Source of the DNA: Candidatus Jacksonbacteria bacterium RIFOXYB2_FULL_44_15
GTDB lineage: Bacteria; Patescibacteriota; Patescibacteriia; UBA9629
Reading direction: 5' to 3'
Length of the DNA: 32,075 bases
Assembly: GCA_001818235.1 (NCBI GenBank)
Contig: MHJY01000041.1
Location: 1 to 32,075 of the forward strand
Shown: piece by piece, positions 17,471-27,539 of the stretch
How the letters are laid out: every line of letters begins with the position of its first letter
Numbering within the stretch: position 1 is the first letter of the stretch
Made by a program: the position numbers and the translations under genes
Notes under the pieces: generated by a model
The model's database searches: none
What the model was told of the DNA's origin: nothing
The model's input: only the letters and a program-made list of their open reading frames with translations

Positions 17471-17758
17471 CTAAAAGCGGTATGTAATTCGCGCCTTGGT
17501 CAAATCGTACTGGCTCATTTCCAATTTAACTTGATCGCCTGGTACTAGCATAATGCGATTGAGCCTCATTTTTCCGGCTAAAATCGCAAATACCTCGTGA
17601 CCGTTTTCCAGCATAACTTTAAAAGTAGCTGCAGGCAAGGCTTCCTTAATCAATCCTTTAGTTTCGATGAAACCTTTTTTGTTTATTTTAAAATTTAATC
17701 GTCCCATCTGATTTATTGAGAGGGACGAATTGTTGGGATTAGTTGTTGTATTTAGCAT
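17471..17758 (-). CDS. infA: Translation initiation factor IF-1 (start uncertain; possible N-terminal extension)
   Basis: GLIKEALPAATFKVMLENGHEVFAILAGKMRLNRIMLVPGDQVKLEMSQYDLTKARITYRF. Confidence 0.95.
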   Translation of the reverse strand: MLNTTTNPNNSSLSINQMGRLNFKINKKGFIETKGLIKEALPAATFKVMLENGHEVFAILAGKMRLNRIMLVPGDQVKLEMSQYDLTKARITYRF

Positions 17759-17811
17759 CTATACGTAGGGGCAGTATAACTCTTAAGGATTTACTTGTCA
17801 ATAGTGGCGGT

Positions 17812-19614
17812 TTAGGGCTCTATTTTTTCCATCTCGCGGACAATCAACTGAACGCGCTCTTCTCCTCGCCAGACGTTTAGTTCCAAAGTATAAATTAAGT
17901 TAGCATGATCACCTGGTTTAAAATTTTTGATTTCGGGCGGGAAGCGAAAAAATACAGCTTCTCTAAAGGACGATCCCTGGCTGATTACCATTTTAACATG
18001 ATCACTCGCCGCACCCATCAATTTAACGCTTTCCACTTTTGCATTTTTCGTTAAAAATATAGGTTCGCGATTTCCTTCGCCAAATGGCTGTAACTGGGCA
18101 ATTAATCGAACCAGCGCAAGACTTAATTCCGGCAGAGTAATTATTTGAGTAATTGGCAAACGCGGCAATAAATCCTGAGGAGTTATTTTTTGTTTAGCGT
18201 AAATTTCGACCTTTGATTTAAATTCTTTAATTAGTTTCTGTTTAGGAGTTTTTTTTATAAAAGTAAAACCGCAAGCTTGAGGGTGTCCGCCGGATTTCTC
18301 AAATATTTTTTCGGCGGTTGAAACGGCTTTAAAAATGTCAAAATTTTCGATGGAACGGCCACTGCCGGCCAGCCCGTGATTGCTGTAACCGATGACGCAA
18401 GCCGGGCGATTAAATTCTTTCGCCAAACGCCCAGCCACTAAACCGATTAACCCAGTCGGCCAGCAGTTAATTTTTAAACAGTACGCCACCAAAACAAAAT
18501 CATTTTGTTTAATTTGTTTAGCTACTTGTTTTTTTGCTGAGGCGACAATCCGCTCGGTAAGTTTTTGGCGCGTCGCATTGGTTTTATTAAGCTTATCGGC
18601 TTCGGCAAGCGCGATCGATTTATCCGTCTGCCGCAATAAATCGTAAGCGACATTTGCGTGATCAAGGCGGCCGGCGGCATTTATCCGCGGTCCAAGCATA
18701 AAACTCACGTCAACCGCAGTTAAGGTGCGCTCTATGCCGGCGGCATCAATCAGAGCTTTTAGGCCTGACCGTTTGGTTTTATTTAAAACCATCAGTCCCC
18801 ACTTAACTAAACTTCGATTCTCTTGCAAAAGCGGCATCACATCGGTAATTGTCGCCATTGCCACCAAATCCAGCGACCACTTTTCGAATCCTTCGCTAAT
18901 CAACTGCGGCTCGTCTCGGGAAATTTGATATTGTCGCAGGCCTTGAATTACTTTAAAAACCACCCCGGCGGCCGCTAATTCGCGAAATGGATAATTGTCC
19001 TTTTTAAATTTTGGATTAATAAAACCGACAACCGGCGGTCGGGCGCCGGGAACAACATGATGATCGATGATAATAACTTCTATGCCAGCTTTGTGCAAAG
19101 CCTTTAATTCGGTGATATTGGTTGTGCCGCAATCACAGGTAATAAGCAAAGAGATTTTTTGCTCAATAATATATTTAACAGCCGTTGGATTTAGCCCGTA
19201 GCCTTCCTCTTCGCGGTGTGGGAGATACACCTGAATTAGCTCTTGATTATCCGCATCATCGCGGTTTTTTCTTTCAGATTTAATTTGATACAGGCGCTCG
19301 AGAGTTTCCACTAAAAGTATCGCCGAGCAAACACCATCAGTGTCGTAATCGCCGTAAACTAAAACGCGTTCATGCGCCTCGGCGGCTTTTAGCAATCGTT
19401 TAACCACCGCTTTCATCTCTTTAAATTGGAACGGGTCAAATTCTTTTTGGGCATATTGAGGATTTAGAAAATCATTGATGGCGGACTCGGTTTTAATATT
19501 TCTCTGCCAGAGTAAACTCAAAATGCTCGGATGGAATTCCGGAAATTTTGTTATAAAAGACTTCTCTGGTTGCGGCAATAATCGATAAAGCATTCTTCGG
19601 CTACGATAAATCAC
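17812..19614 (-). CDS. recJ: Single-stranded-DNA-specific exonuclease RecJ
   Basis: VYGDYDTDGVCSA, CDCGTTN, IIDHHVVPGARPP, GPRINAAGRLDHA, SGGHPQACGFTF. Confidence 0.96.
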   Translation of the reverse strand: MIYRSRRMLYRLLPQPEKSFITKFPEFHPSILSLLWQRNIKTESAINDFLNPQYAQKEFDPFQFKEMKAVVKRLLKAAEAHERVLVYGDYDTDGVCSAILLVETLERLYQIKSERKNRDDADNQELIQVYLPHREEEGYGLNPTAVKYIIEQKISLLITCDCGTTNITELKALHKAGIEVIIIDHHVVPGARPPVVGFINPKFKKDNYPFRELAAAGVVFKVIQGLRQYQISRDEPQLISEGFEKWSLDLVAMATITDVMPLLQENRSLVKWGLMVLNKTKRSGLKALIDAAGIERTLTAVDVSFMLGPRINAAGRLDHANVAYDLLRQTDKSIALAEADKLNKTNATRQKLTERIVASAKKQVAKQIKQNDFVLVAYCLKINCWPTGLIGLVAGRLAKEFNRPACVIGYSNHGLAGSGRSIENFDIFKAVSTAEKIFEKSGGHPQACGFTFIKKTPKQKLIKEFKSKVEIYAKQKITPQDLLPRLPITQIITLPELSLALVRLIAQLQPFGEGNREPIFLTKNAKVESVKLMGAASDHVKMVISQGSSFREAVFFRFPPEIKNFKPGDHANLIYTLELNVWRGEERVQLIVREMEKIEP

Positions 19615-20647
19615 AGATTAACTGGGCCATCATTTTTTCCTCATTCGGCGGAATGACTAATTGCGGCACTTGCGACACGCACTTGAGCGGCTGGCAGATT
19701 AATTCGCGCGTCAACGGCAAACCAGCGCCTATCTTGCCCGTAAAAATCAATCCATCAAGCGGATCATTTAGAATTGCGCTATAAGCGCCGATGTATTTTT
19801 GGATGCGATAAACAAACATTTCGATCGCTAATTTAGCCAGCCTTTCCCCGGCCTCGTAACCGTGAATAATTTCCAAATAATTATGATAAGCCGGCCCGGC
19901 TATGCCCATAAGTCCGGACTCAAAATTCAATATTTTTTTCCAATTTTTACTTTCCGCGCCGTCATTTGTCCGAAGGCTTTTTGGATTTTGTAAAATAACG
20001 CCTAAATCAATATCACCGCCGCGCGACCACATCATTAAGCCTTCCAATGGCGTGTAGCCCATGGACGTGTCGACGGCGACGCCCTGTTTAATCGCGGTAA
20101 TCGAACAGCCACTGCCTAAATGAAGGCTGATTAAATTCGGACGCGACTTCCCCAATGTTTTTTTGGCAACTTCTAGCGCGTACTGATGGGATAAGCCGTG
20201 AAAACCGTATTTTTTAATTTTATATTCCTCATAAAAGCGCATCGGCAGAGGATAAATTTTCGCCCGTTCCGGCAAAGAGCTGTAAAAAGCGGTGTCAAAA
20301 ACCGCGTATTGTGCTGACTCCGGAAAGAATCGCCCGGCTAATTCGATGCCTTTAATATTGTACGGATTATGCAATGGGGCAAGCTGGCTGTATCTTTTAA
20401 TTTTTTCCAAAACAGCAGTCGATAGTTTTATGGGCCCAAAAAAATCTGGACCGCCGTGAACAACCCGATGGACAATTTTCAGATGATTGTCCGCTAAACC
20501 CTGTTTAGCTAATGTTTGCTTGAGTGTTTTAAAAACCTGGGCGTTCGGATGCCGTCCGGCCAGCTCCGAGGCGAAAATTTCTTTTATCGCCGCGTCAAAT
20601 AATTTGTATTTTACGGATGTTGATCCAGAATTGATCGCTAAAATCAT
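19601..20647 (-). CDS. ackA: Acetate kinase-family protein
   Basis: NSGSTSVKYKLF, HRVVHGG, FDTAFYSSLP, KKYGFHGLSHQYA, LHLGSGCSITAI, MGYTPLEGLMM. Confidence 0.92.
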   Translation of the reverse strand: MILAINSGSTSVKYKLFDAAIKEIFASELAGRHPNAQVFKTLKQTLAKQGLADNHLKIVHRVVHGGPDFFGPIKLSTAVLEKIKRYSQLAPLHNPYNIKGIELAGRFFPESAQYAVFDTAFYSSLPERAKIYPLPMRFYEEYKIKKYGFHGLSHQYALEVAKKTLGKSRPNLISLHLGSGCSITAIKQGVAVDTSMGYTPLEGLMMWSRGGDIDLGVILQNPKSLRTNDGAESKNWKKILNFESGLMGIAGPAYHNYLEIIHGYEAGERLAKLAIEMFVYRIQKYIGAYSAILNDPLDGLIFTGKIGAGLPLTRELICQPLKCVSQVPQLVIPPNEEKMMAQLICDLS

Positions 20648-20652
20648 GGTAA

Positions 20653-21243
20653 TTATTTAGAAGCATTAAGTGAGTTTTTAATGACAAACTCCGGCGAAGT
20701 AACGGTAATCTTTTGCGATTTCAGCCTTTCATCTTTATTCCATAATGTCAAATTAAATTGATATGTCCCCGGTTGCAACGCCTCTTCCACGGCCGAATCG
20801 CCGGCGCAGGAAATTAATCGAGACGGTAGAATCAAGTCTGTTTCCGAATTCTGATCGTAAAATCTAGGGATGGAATCTTTAAAGCAACTGAATCGGCAGT
20901 CAGCGTCTTGGCAAAAAAACGATCCAGTCGACAAATTTAACCAACCGCGATCAGAAAACAATGCGCGCCACGAAGGACTGCCAATCAAGAGCATCTCCAG
21001 CCCGACTAATTTGTAGTCATTTGATTTAATTAATTTGATTTTGATGTCTTCCTCCGATTGCCACGTTGTTTTATTCATTACTATTTTTGGCAACCCAGCG
21101 TCTGACTTATCTGGTAAAATCACTAAACTATTATTGACGGTTCGACGGAAAATTAAGTAAAAAGATACGCCAATTATAAGTAAAGCTAAAATAACTATAA
21201 CTAAAATTTTTAATCGGTACCGCGTTATAAATTTCGCGCTCAT
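20653..21243 (-). CDS. Hypothetical single-pass membrane protein with an extracytoplasmic domain containing four Cys
   Basis: N-terminal TM (ILVIVILALLIIGVSFYLIF), FFCQDADCRFSCF and LISCAG. Confidence 0.7.
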   Translation of the reverse strand: MSAKFITRYRLKILVIVILALLIIGVSFYLIFRRTVNNSLVILPDKSDAGLPKIVMNKTTWQSEEDIKIKLIKSNDYKLVGLEMLLIGSPSWRALFSDRGWLNLSTGSFFCQDADCRFSCFKDSIPRFYDQNSETDLILPSRLISCAGDSAVEEALQPGTYQFNLTLWNKDERLKSQKITVTSPEFVIKNSLNASK

Positions 21244-21245
21244 AA

Positions 21246-21887
21246 TTATTTAATAACTTCCCCAATTCCAAGCCCCCTGATACCGGCGGCATTTGCTTCG
21301 TCAACGTCCAGATGCAACTGCCAATCGAAATTTTCGCTAACGCGTACCACTATCTCGTGAAAGGTAACTCGCCGACTCAGTAATTTTTCTTCGGAACCGT
21401 CATCAATTACTTTTACCGAAACTATTTGCCGATCCGCGAGCTCGTACGCTTTAGCTTTGGCTAAACTGCAGTGAATGTGCCTTTTGGCGATAATGATGCC
21501 TGAGGTGAGCGGCAGTTCACCGTACGGGCCGATCAAAATAATTTTTTCCGACGGAGCTGTAGTTTCCCCGGATAGCGCGACCTGCGGCGATAGCCCGAGA
21601 CTTAAAAAATCCGACCAGGAGAGTTCGACTTGGGTTTTATCGCGAGCCGGCCCTAACACGCGCAATTGATTGTGGTCGCACGACTTGCCGAAAGTAAAAT
21701 CAAGATGCGGCGCCAAACCCCAGGATTCTTTAGACTGAATTTCGACAAGTTCGGCGCAAGCATACTGCCCTGGCTGAGACAATTTTTTTATCGGGGTAAG
21801 TTGATATCCCTCGCCAAACAAAATTCCCACGTCACGGGCCGATAGATGTATATGGCGAGCCGATGTTTCGATGGGTATAGTTATCAT
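21246..21887 (-). CDS. Phosphate acyltransferase, PduL type
   Basis: SARHIHLSARDVGILFGEGYQLT, RVLGPARDKTQVELSWSD, IIAKRHIHCS, LHLDVDEANAAG. Confidence 0.93.
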   Translation of the reverse strand: MITIPIETSARHIHLSARDVGILFGEGYQLTPIKKLSQPGQYACAELVEIQSKESWGLAPHLDFTFGKSCDHNQLRVLGPARDKTQVELSWSDFLSLGLSPQVALSGETTAPSEKIILIGPYGELPLTSGIIIAKRHIHCSLAKAKAYELADRQIVSVKVIDDGSEEKLLSRRVTFHEIVVRVSENFDWQLHLDVDEANAAGIRGLGIGEVIK

Positions 21888-22816
21888 ATGGGATGCTTAA
21901 CTAAATAATTAAAAATATGATGGACCGCGGTTACACCCTCAGCGCAACCGGTGATTAACTGCTTAAAATGAGTATCAACAACGTCGCCGGCGGCATAAAC
22001 GCCGGGTACGTTAGTCGCGGAATTGCGATCAATAATAATCTCGCCTTGTGAATTCAAAGCCACCCCTAACTGCGCTGCTAAAGCAGTGTTGGGAATTCGG
22101 CCGATCGCTAAAAAAATTCCGTCGACGGTAACTTTTTTTTGGCCTTCGTATGGACGGTCTAATTCAATTTTTTTAACATGGGAATCACCGATTATTTTAA
22201 TGATATTCGCATTTAAAATTACCTCGATGTGCGCGGTGGCCTCCAAACGTTTGCGATTGACAAGCTCGGCCTTAATTTCCGAGGAACGGGCGATTAAAAA
22301 AACTTTTTTGGCGACTTGAGCCAGTTCTATTGCTTCGCGCACAGCCGCGTCACCAGCGCCAACAACGGCAACGATTTTCTGCTTATAGGCAAAAGCATCG
22401 CACAAGGCGCAATAATGCACGCCCCGATGCTCAAATTTTTCGATTTCCGGAAGCGGTAATTTGCGATGCAAAGCGCCGGTCGCCAGCAATATTGTTTGCG
22501 ACACTATTTCGTCTTTGTTGGTTTGCAAAGCAAAAAAAGCCTTATTACCATCAGCCACTGTTTTGGCAGTTAAAACGGTACTTGATTTTTCGACTATCGG
22601 ATATATGCGCGCCTGTTCTTGAATTTTAGTAAACAAATCATAACCAGATATCATTTTAAATCCGGGAAAATTTTCGATTGATTCCACAGTCACAATTAAT
22701 CCGCCAGGCTCTGCCGCCACGATAATAACTTTTAACCCTAGACGGCCAGCGTACATCGCGGCTGTATAGCCAGTTGCCCCTCCACCGACAATTGCTAGAT
22801 CAAACATATTGGACAT
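21884..22816 (-). CDS. trxB: Thioredoxin-disulfide reductase
   Basis: GGGATGYTAAMYAGR, ENFPGF, CALC redox motif, GAGDAAVREAIELA, GVYAAGDVVD. Confidence 0.95.
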   Translation of the reverse strand: MSNMFDLAIVGGGATGYTAAMYAGRLGLKVIIVAAEPGGLIVTVESIENFPGFKMISGYDLFTKIQEQARIYPIVEKSSTVLTAKTVADGNKAFFALQTNKDEIVSQTILLATGALHRKLPLPEIEKFEHRGVHYCALCDAFAYKQKIVAVVGAGDAAVREAIELAQVAKKVFLIARSSEIKAELVNRKRLEATAHIEVILNANIIKIIGDSHVKKIELDRPYEGQKKVTVDGIFLAIGRIPNTALAAQLGVALNSQGEIIIDRNSATNVPGVYAAGDVVDTHFKQLITGCAEGVTAVHHIFNYLVKHPI

Positions 22817-22866
22817 GTTTTGTGTATCCTAGGCTTAGGCTATCAAGATTTAATTTAATAAGCAAA

Positions 22867-24183
22867 TTATGGTAAATAATTGAGCGGATCGGTCGGAATA
22901 CCATTCATTCTGACTTCAAAATGCAGGTGCGGACCAGTCGTTAAACGTCCGGCACCGCAAGTGCCTGGCATCGCGCCGGAAAGACCTATTTGCTGACCTT
23001 GCAAAACTAAATCGCCCTCGTTGACGTTTATTCGGCTCAAATGGCCATATACAGTCGAAAGACCATCAGCGTGAATTAGCATCACATAAGCATAAGCGCC
23101 GCGGCAATTTGTATCACGTTTAGCTTTGGCAACGTAACCGGTCGCGGCCGCGCTGACTTTAGTCCCCTGCGCCGCCCTAATATCGACTGCCGGATGCTCA
23201 AAAATGTAGCGATAAGGATAATTTGGGTCATGAAAATATGCGGTAATTGTATTTTGCGGCACTGGCCAGATAAATTTTTGATTTTTGAGATTGGACAGCG
23301 CCTTAGCTTCTTCTTGCTCCGCCAACTTAGCGCGCAAACGCTTTTCCATATCAACGATTTCACTGTTGATCGCTTCCTGATCGCTACGTAAACCGGTGAG
23401 TTGATCCTTAAAACGACGCTCGCTTTCTTGGGTGTCATCAAGCAATTGTTTTTTTACCAACTGCCGTTGTTCTAACTTGTACTTTTGATCCTCTAGATCA
23501 CTTTTCTGATTTTCTAAAACTTTTTGCTTTTCCTGCAAAGACAGGACATTACTATCCAGTTCCTCCTTATTTTGTTTTAAATCAGCCAACTTGTCGTGCA
23601 AACCGGCATGCAAATTTTCTACGTATTTTGCCGCGTTAAAAAATTCTGAGAGCGAATCGTTCATCAGTAAAATTTCCAAATAGCTCTTCTCGTCATTTTG
23701 GTAAACTAATCGCAGAATCTCGCTTATTTGCTGTTTTTTATAAGCAATATTTTTTTGCAAACCGGCTATTTTGCGCTCAGTCTCACTAATATCAAGCCTC
23801 GTCAGTTCGATTTCTTGCTGTTTGACCTTGATTTCGATTTTCATTTTCGCGATTTGCGTATTCAGTATGCTTAGCTGGCTTTTTAGGGTAAAAGCCTCGG
23901 AGCGTTCCTGAGCGATTTTTTGGCGATAAATTTCCGCTTGGCGTTTTAATTCTTCTATCTCCTGGCGGCGGGTGCCTAAATTTTGGTTCAGCGAATTAAT
24001 TTCTTCGTTGACAGCATCCTCATCGCCTCCAGCTCCGGCTAAATCCGGAATGATTTGGGCGATTAAGTAACGAGAGAAAATTAAACAAAAAAACAGTAAG
24101 GCTAAAAAGCTACCGCACCACCAAAATATTTTGATTTTTGAGAATTTGGCAGTCACACTCGAATATTGTTGAGAACTAAACAA
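22867..24183 (-). CDS. Murein hydrolase activator (coiled coil plus M23 peptidase domain)
   Basis: Long coiled coil then HPAVDIRAAQGTKVSAAATGYV...VYGHLS...TGPHLHFEVRMNG. Confidence 0.92.
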   Translation of the reverse strand: MFSSQQYSSVTAKFSKIKIFWWCGSFLALLFFCLIFSRYLIAQIIPDLAGAGGDEDAVNEEINSLNQNLGTRRQEIEELKRQAEIYRQKIAQERSEAFTLKSQLSILNTQIAKMKIEIKVKQQEIELTRLDISETERKIAGLQKNIAYKKQQISEILRLVYQNDEKSYLEILLMNDSLSEFFNAAKYVENLHAGLHDKLADLKQNKEELDSNVLSLQEKQKVLENQKSDLEDQKYKLEQRQLVKKQLLDDTQESERRFKDQLTGLRSDQEAINSEIVDMEKRLRAKLAEQEEAKALSNLKNQKFIWPVPQNTITAYFHDPNYPYRYIFEHPAVDIRAAQGTKVSAAATGYVAKAKRDTNCRGAYAYVMLIHADGLSTVYGHLSRINVNEGDLVLQGQQIGLSGAMPGTCGAGRLTTGPHLHFEVRMNGIPTDPLNYLP

Positions 24184-24202
24184 CTCTATTATTATACCAC
24201 AT

Positions 24203-25672
24203 TTAAGCCAATTTTGCCAAAGCCAAATTTATCCGCCGGAGACTCTCCTCCTTTCCCAAAACTGCCGCGGTTTCTTGAGGGCCGGGTGAATTTTTTAAGC
24301 CCGTTAAAGCCACCCGCAATGGATGCAATAAAACGCCGATCTGGTATGACTCGTCGGCTATTACTGCATTGAGCTTGGCGGTAACGTTTTCGGCGGTAAA
24401 TTCCGGCTCAGGCAGGGCGTCAAATATTTGGACTGACGTTTGCAAGGCTTTTTTGATTGAGTTGGCATCGCTTTTTTTGAATATCAGCATTTCCGACGCA
24501 TAGTCCGGCAAGTTCGAAAGATAATTGGTTAATTCTTTAAATTCGGACAATTTTCTTAATCGTTCCTGGACTAATTGTACCAGCATCACTGCCCGCTCGC
24601 CGGTAAATTGCTTGAGCCAGGCGGCCTGATCCGCGTCAAACTGTTCGCTGTAAGAAACCAATTTTGTCCACAATTCATGGGGCGCCAGATTGCGCAAGTA
24701 AACGCCGTTTAACCAGTCTAACTTATTCTGATCAAATATCGCCGGGGATTTTTGCACGCGATTCAACTCAAATTGATCAATCACTTCCCCGCGGTTGAAA
24801 ATTTCCTGGTCCCCGCCCGGGTGCCAGCCCAAAAGGCTCAAATAATTAAACATCACTTCCGGCAAATACCCCTGTCGCCGATAATCTAGCGCTGCTACTG
24901 CGCCGTGCCGCTTTGATAATTTACTTTTATCGTTGCCTAAAATCATCGGCAAGTGCGCAAAGCTTGGCGACGGCCAATTAAAGTATTGATACAAAATTAA
25001 ATGCTTCGGCGTCGATGGCAGCCATTCTTCGGCCCGAATCACGTGCGTAACCCCCATTAAATGATCGTCGACTACATTAGCCAAATGATATGTCGGGTAG
25101 CCGTCAGATTTAAGTAAAACTTGATCGTCGATTAATTGGTTTTCGAAACTTACTTCTCCCCGAATTAAATCAACAAATTTTGTCTGCCCATCTCGCGGAA
25201 TTTTAAGCCTGATAACACAATTATTGAAGTTTGACTTTTGATTTTTGAATTCACGGCAATGCCCATCGTACATTGGCGGCAATTTGGCGGAAATTTGAGA
25301 TTCGCGAAGTTTACCAAGACGCTCCGAAGAACAGTCGCAGACATAAGCATAGCCGTCCGCCACCAATTGGTGCGCGTACTCTCGGTAAATTTCCAGCCGA
25401 TCACTTTGAAATACAATTTTAGGATAGTTAGTTCGGTAAGTGATTGCTGAATTTGCGCTTGCCGGGTCGTCAAAATCCAATTCCAGCCACTCCAAGCTGT
25501 CCAAAATTGCCTCAATTGAACCTGGCTTTTCCCGCTCTTTGTCCGTATCTTCTATACGCAAATAAAACTTGCCTGCTTTCGAACGGGCAAAAAGCCAAGC
25601 AAAAATAGCTGTGCGAATATTGCCAATGTGCGGTTCGCCGGTCGGCGAAGGCGCGTAGCGGGTAATGACCAT
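24203..25672 (-). CDS. gltX: Glutamate--tRNA ligase
   Basis: RYAPSPTGEPHIGNIRTAIFAWLFAR, RIEDTDKER, KLSKRHGAVA. Confidence 0.97.
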   Translation of the reverse strand: MVITRYAPSPTGEPHIGNIRTAIFAWLFARSKAGKFYLRIEDTDKEREKPGSIEAILDSLEWLELDFDDPASANSAITYRTNYPKIVFQSDRLEIYREYAHQLVADGYAYVCDCSSERLGKLRESQISAKLPPMYDGHCREFKNQKSNFNNCVIRLKIPRDGQTKFVDLIRGEVSFENQLIDDQVLLKSDGYPTYHLANVVDDHLMGVTHVIRAEEWLPSTPKHLILYQYFNWPSPSFAHLPMILGNDKSKLSKRHGAVAALDYRRQGYLPEVMFNYLSLLGWHPGGDQEIFNRGEVIDQFELNRVQKSPAIFDQNKLDWLNGVYLRNLAPHELWTKLVSYSEQFDADQAAWLKQFTGERAVMLVQLVQERLRKLSEFKELTNYLSNLPDYASEMLIFKKSDANSIKKALQTSVQIFDALPEPEFTAENVTAKLNAVIADESYQIGVLLHPLRVALTGLKNSPGPQETAAVLGKEESLRRINLALAKLA

Positions 25673-25693
25673 GTGTTTGACTTAATTAATTTC

Positions 25694-25723
25694 AATATAC
25701 CATGCTGAATTGATTTTTGACAA
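25694..25723 (-). promoter_or_regulatory. Predicted gltX promoter
   Basis: Minus strand TTGTCA (25723-25718), 18 bp, TATATT (25699-25694); leader only about 15 nt. Confidence 0.6.
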
Positions 25724-25738
25724 TCGATTATTATATAG

Positions 25739-25791
25739 ATTCCTGCCTTCCCTCCTTCGCACAAGGCTTCGGCAGGGCGCGGCGCAGGAAT
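25739..25791. repeat. Palindromic element between gltX and the antiporter gene
   Basis: attcctgcc...gcgcaggaat terminal inverted repeats with internal GC-rich hairpin sequence. Confidence 0.65.
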
Positions 25792-25815
25792 GGCAGTTGG
25801 ACAGTCGAGCAACAA

Positions 25816-27525
25816 CTAGTGCTTGATCTCTCGCCGCGGGTGCTCATGACCGCTTTTTTTGCGCGAGGCGAGATATTTAAGGTGATCTCGTTTTTTGTTT
25901 TCAAACTTTTCCGCGGACATCTTTAAATGTTTAATCATCATCGCGGCGTATTGTCCGCCCAAAAAATGCGGTAAAATTACGTAACTGGCGCCAGCGGAGT
26001 ATAATTTCAGCGCCTCGGCAATATTATGGGAAACCACTATTAGTATGGCGGCGGAATTAGCCGCTTTTATTTTTTTGAGCAAAAACAAATCTATTTGCAC
26101 GTCTGCTATTGTGGAAATTATCATTGTCGTTTTTTCCAAATCTAATTGCTCGAGCAGTTCGTTATCTTCGGCGTCACCATAAATGCAATTTACGTTATCA
26201 TTCCGTAATTTTTCGATTATATCTGGATTAAAATCAATGACTAAATACTTTTTTTTGAGTTGTCGCAGGGTATTTATAATATCAAAACCAATTCGGTCAC
26301 AGCCAAATAAAATGACATCACACTTTTTAGCATCAAGTAATTCCGGCTTAACCTTCGTCCTTTCAAACCAGCCCAAAATTGACGCCAGACGCGGATACAG
26401 ACTTTCGGCGTGTAAAATTAAATAGCTGGAAACTCCCATCGTAATTAGTCCGATAAAAGTGACCAGTGACAATAATTCCTTCGGAACCCGCCCGGTTTGC
26501 GTTGCGGCCATCATCAAAATTAACGAAAATTCGCTGATTTGAGCAATGGTTAAGCCAGCTAAAAAACTGGTTTTCCGATGATAACCAAGGGCGCCCAGCA
26601 AAACGATAACGATTAACGGATCAATAATTAATACAAAAAGTGACAGAAAAATTCCCGGAACAATCAGCTGATTTAAATTAGCCACCGCCATTTGCGAACC
26701 GAGCATGATAAAGAACAAAATGATGAAAAAATCACGCAAAGGCTTCATCTTGGCGCTGATTTCCAGCTGATACGGAGACATTGATAAAGCAACGCCTGCC
26801 GTCAAAGCGCCGATTTCCAAAGAAAATCCTAATAAATAAAATAGCGACGCTAAACCCAGTCCCCAGGCAATCGAAAACAGAAATAGCATCTCCTGCGAAT
26901 GAGCAAAAAAAGAAGTCAGCCGCGGCAGTAAATACAAGCTGATTATGACAAGAACAACGGCGATGATAACCGCTTTTAATAATCCGACAATCACCAGTTC
27001 ATTCCACGAACCGCCGCTCTTAAAGGCGCTGAAAAAAATCAGCAAAATCGCCGCGATAACGTCTTGGATAATTAAAATGCCAATCGAAATCTTGGCGTAT
27101 AATTTCTGCAAATCCTGCTTATCCGACAATATCTTCATCACAATAATCGTACTGCTGAAGGTTAAGGCGAGACTGACGCATAGCGAGGGCAGTATAGACC
27201 AGCCAAATAAAAAATGAATGATTATAAAACCGGCGGCCGTCGTCAAAAATATTTGCCCTAAGCCGGTAATTAAGGCGGTTTTACCGATTTCGCGAATCAC
27301 GCGCGGGCTTAAATTAAGGCCCACAATAAAAAGCAACATCGCGATGCCCAATTGGGAAAATAACTGCAAAGTTTCTTGCGATTTAAGTAAATTAAAAACA
27401 TAAGGGCCGACCAATAGTCCGGTAATCAAATAACCCATGAGTGCTGGTTGGCGAAGCAAACGCATCAAGGCCGAAATTGTGGCCGCAATGGCAATAATAA
27501 TGCTTAATTCGAGAAAGGTGGACAT
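25816..27525 (-). CDS. Kef-type cation:proton antiporter with C-terminal RCK/TrkA-N domain
   Basis: About 12 TM helices; GLNLSPRVIREIGKTALITGLGQ; VILFGCDRIGFDIINTLRQLKKKYLVIDFNPD. Confidence 0.93.
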   Translation of the reverse strand: MSTFLELSIIIAIAATISALMRLLRQPALMGYLITGLLVGPYVFNLLKSQETLQLFSQLGIAMLLFIVGLNLSPRVIREIGKTALITGLGQIFLTTAAGFIIIHFLFGWSILPSLCVSLALTFSSTIIVMKILSDKQDLQKLYAKISIGILIIQDVIAAILLIFFSAFKSGGSWNELVIVGLLKAVIIAVVLVIISLYLLPRLTSFFAHSQEMLFLFSIAWGLGLASLFYLLGFSLEIGALTAGVALSMSPYQLEISAKMKPLRDFFIILFFIMLGSQMAVANLNQLIVPGIFLSLFVLIIDPLIVIVLLGALGYHRKTSFLAGLTIAQISEFSLILMMAATQTGRVPKELLSLVTFIGLITMGVSSYLILHAESLYPRLASILGWFERTKVKPELLDAKKCDVILFGCDRIGFDIINTLRQLKKKYLVIDFNPDIIEKLRNDNVNCIYGDAEDNELLEQLDLEKTTMIISTIADVQIDLFLLKKIKAANSAAILIVVSHNIAEALKLYSAGASYVILPHFLGGQYAAMMIKHLKMSAEKFENKKRDHLKYLASRKKSGHEHPRREIKH

Positions 27526-27539
27526 GCAATAAAATTCTT

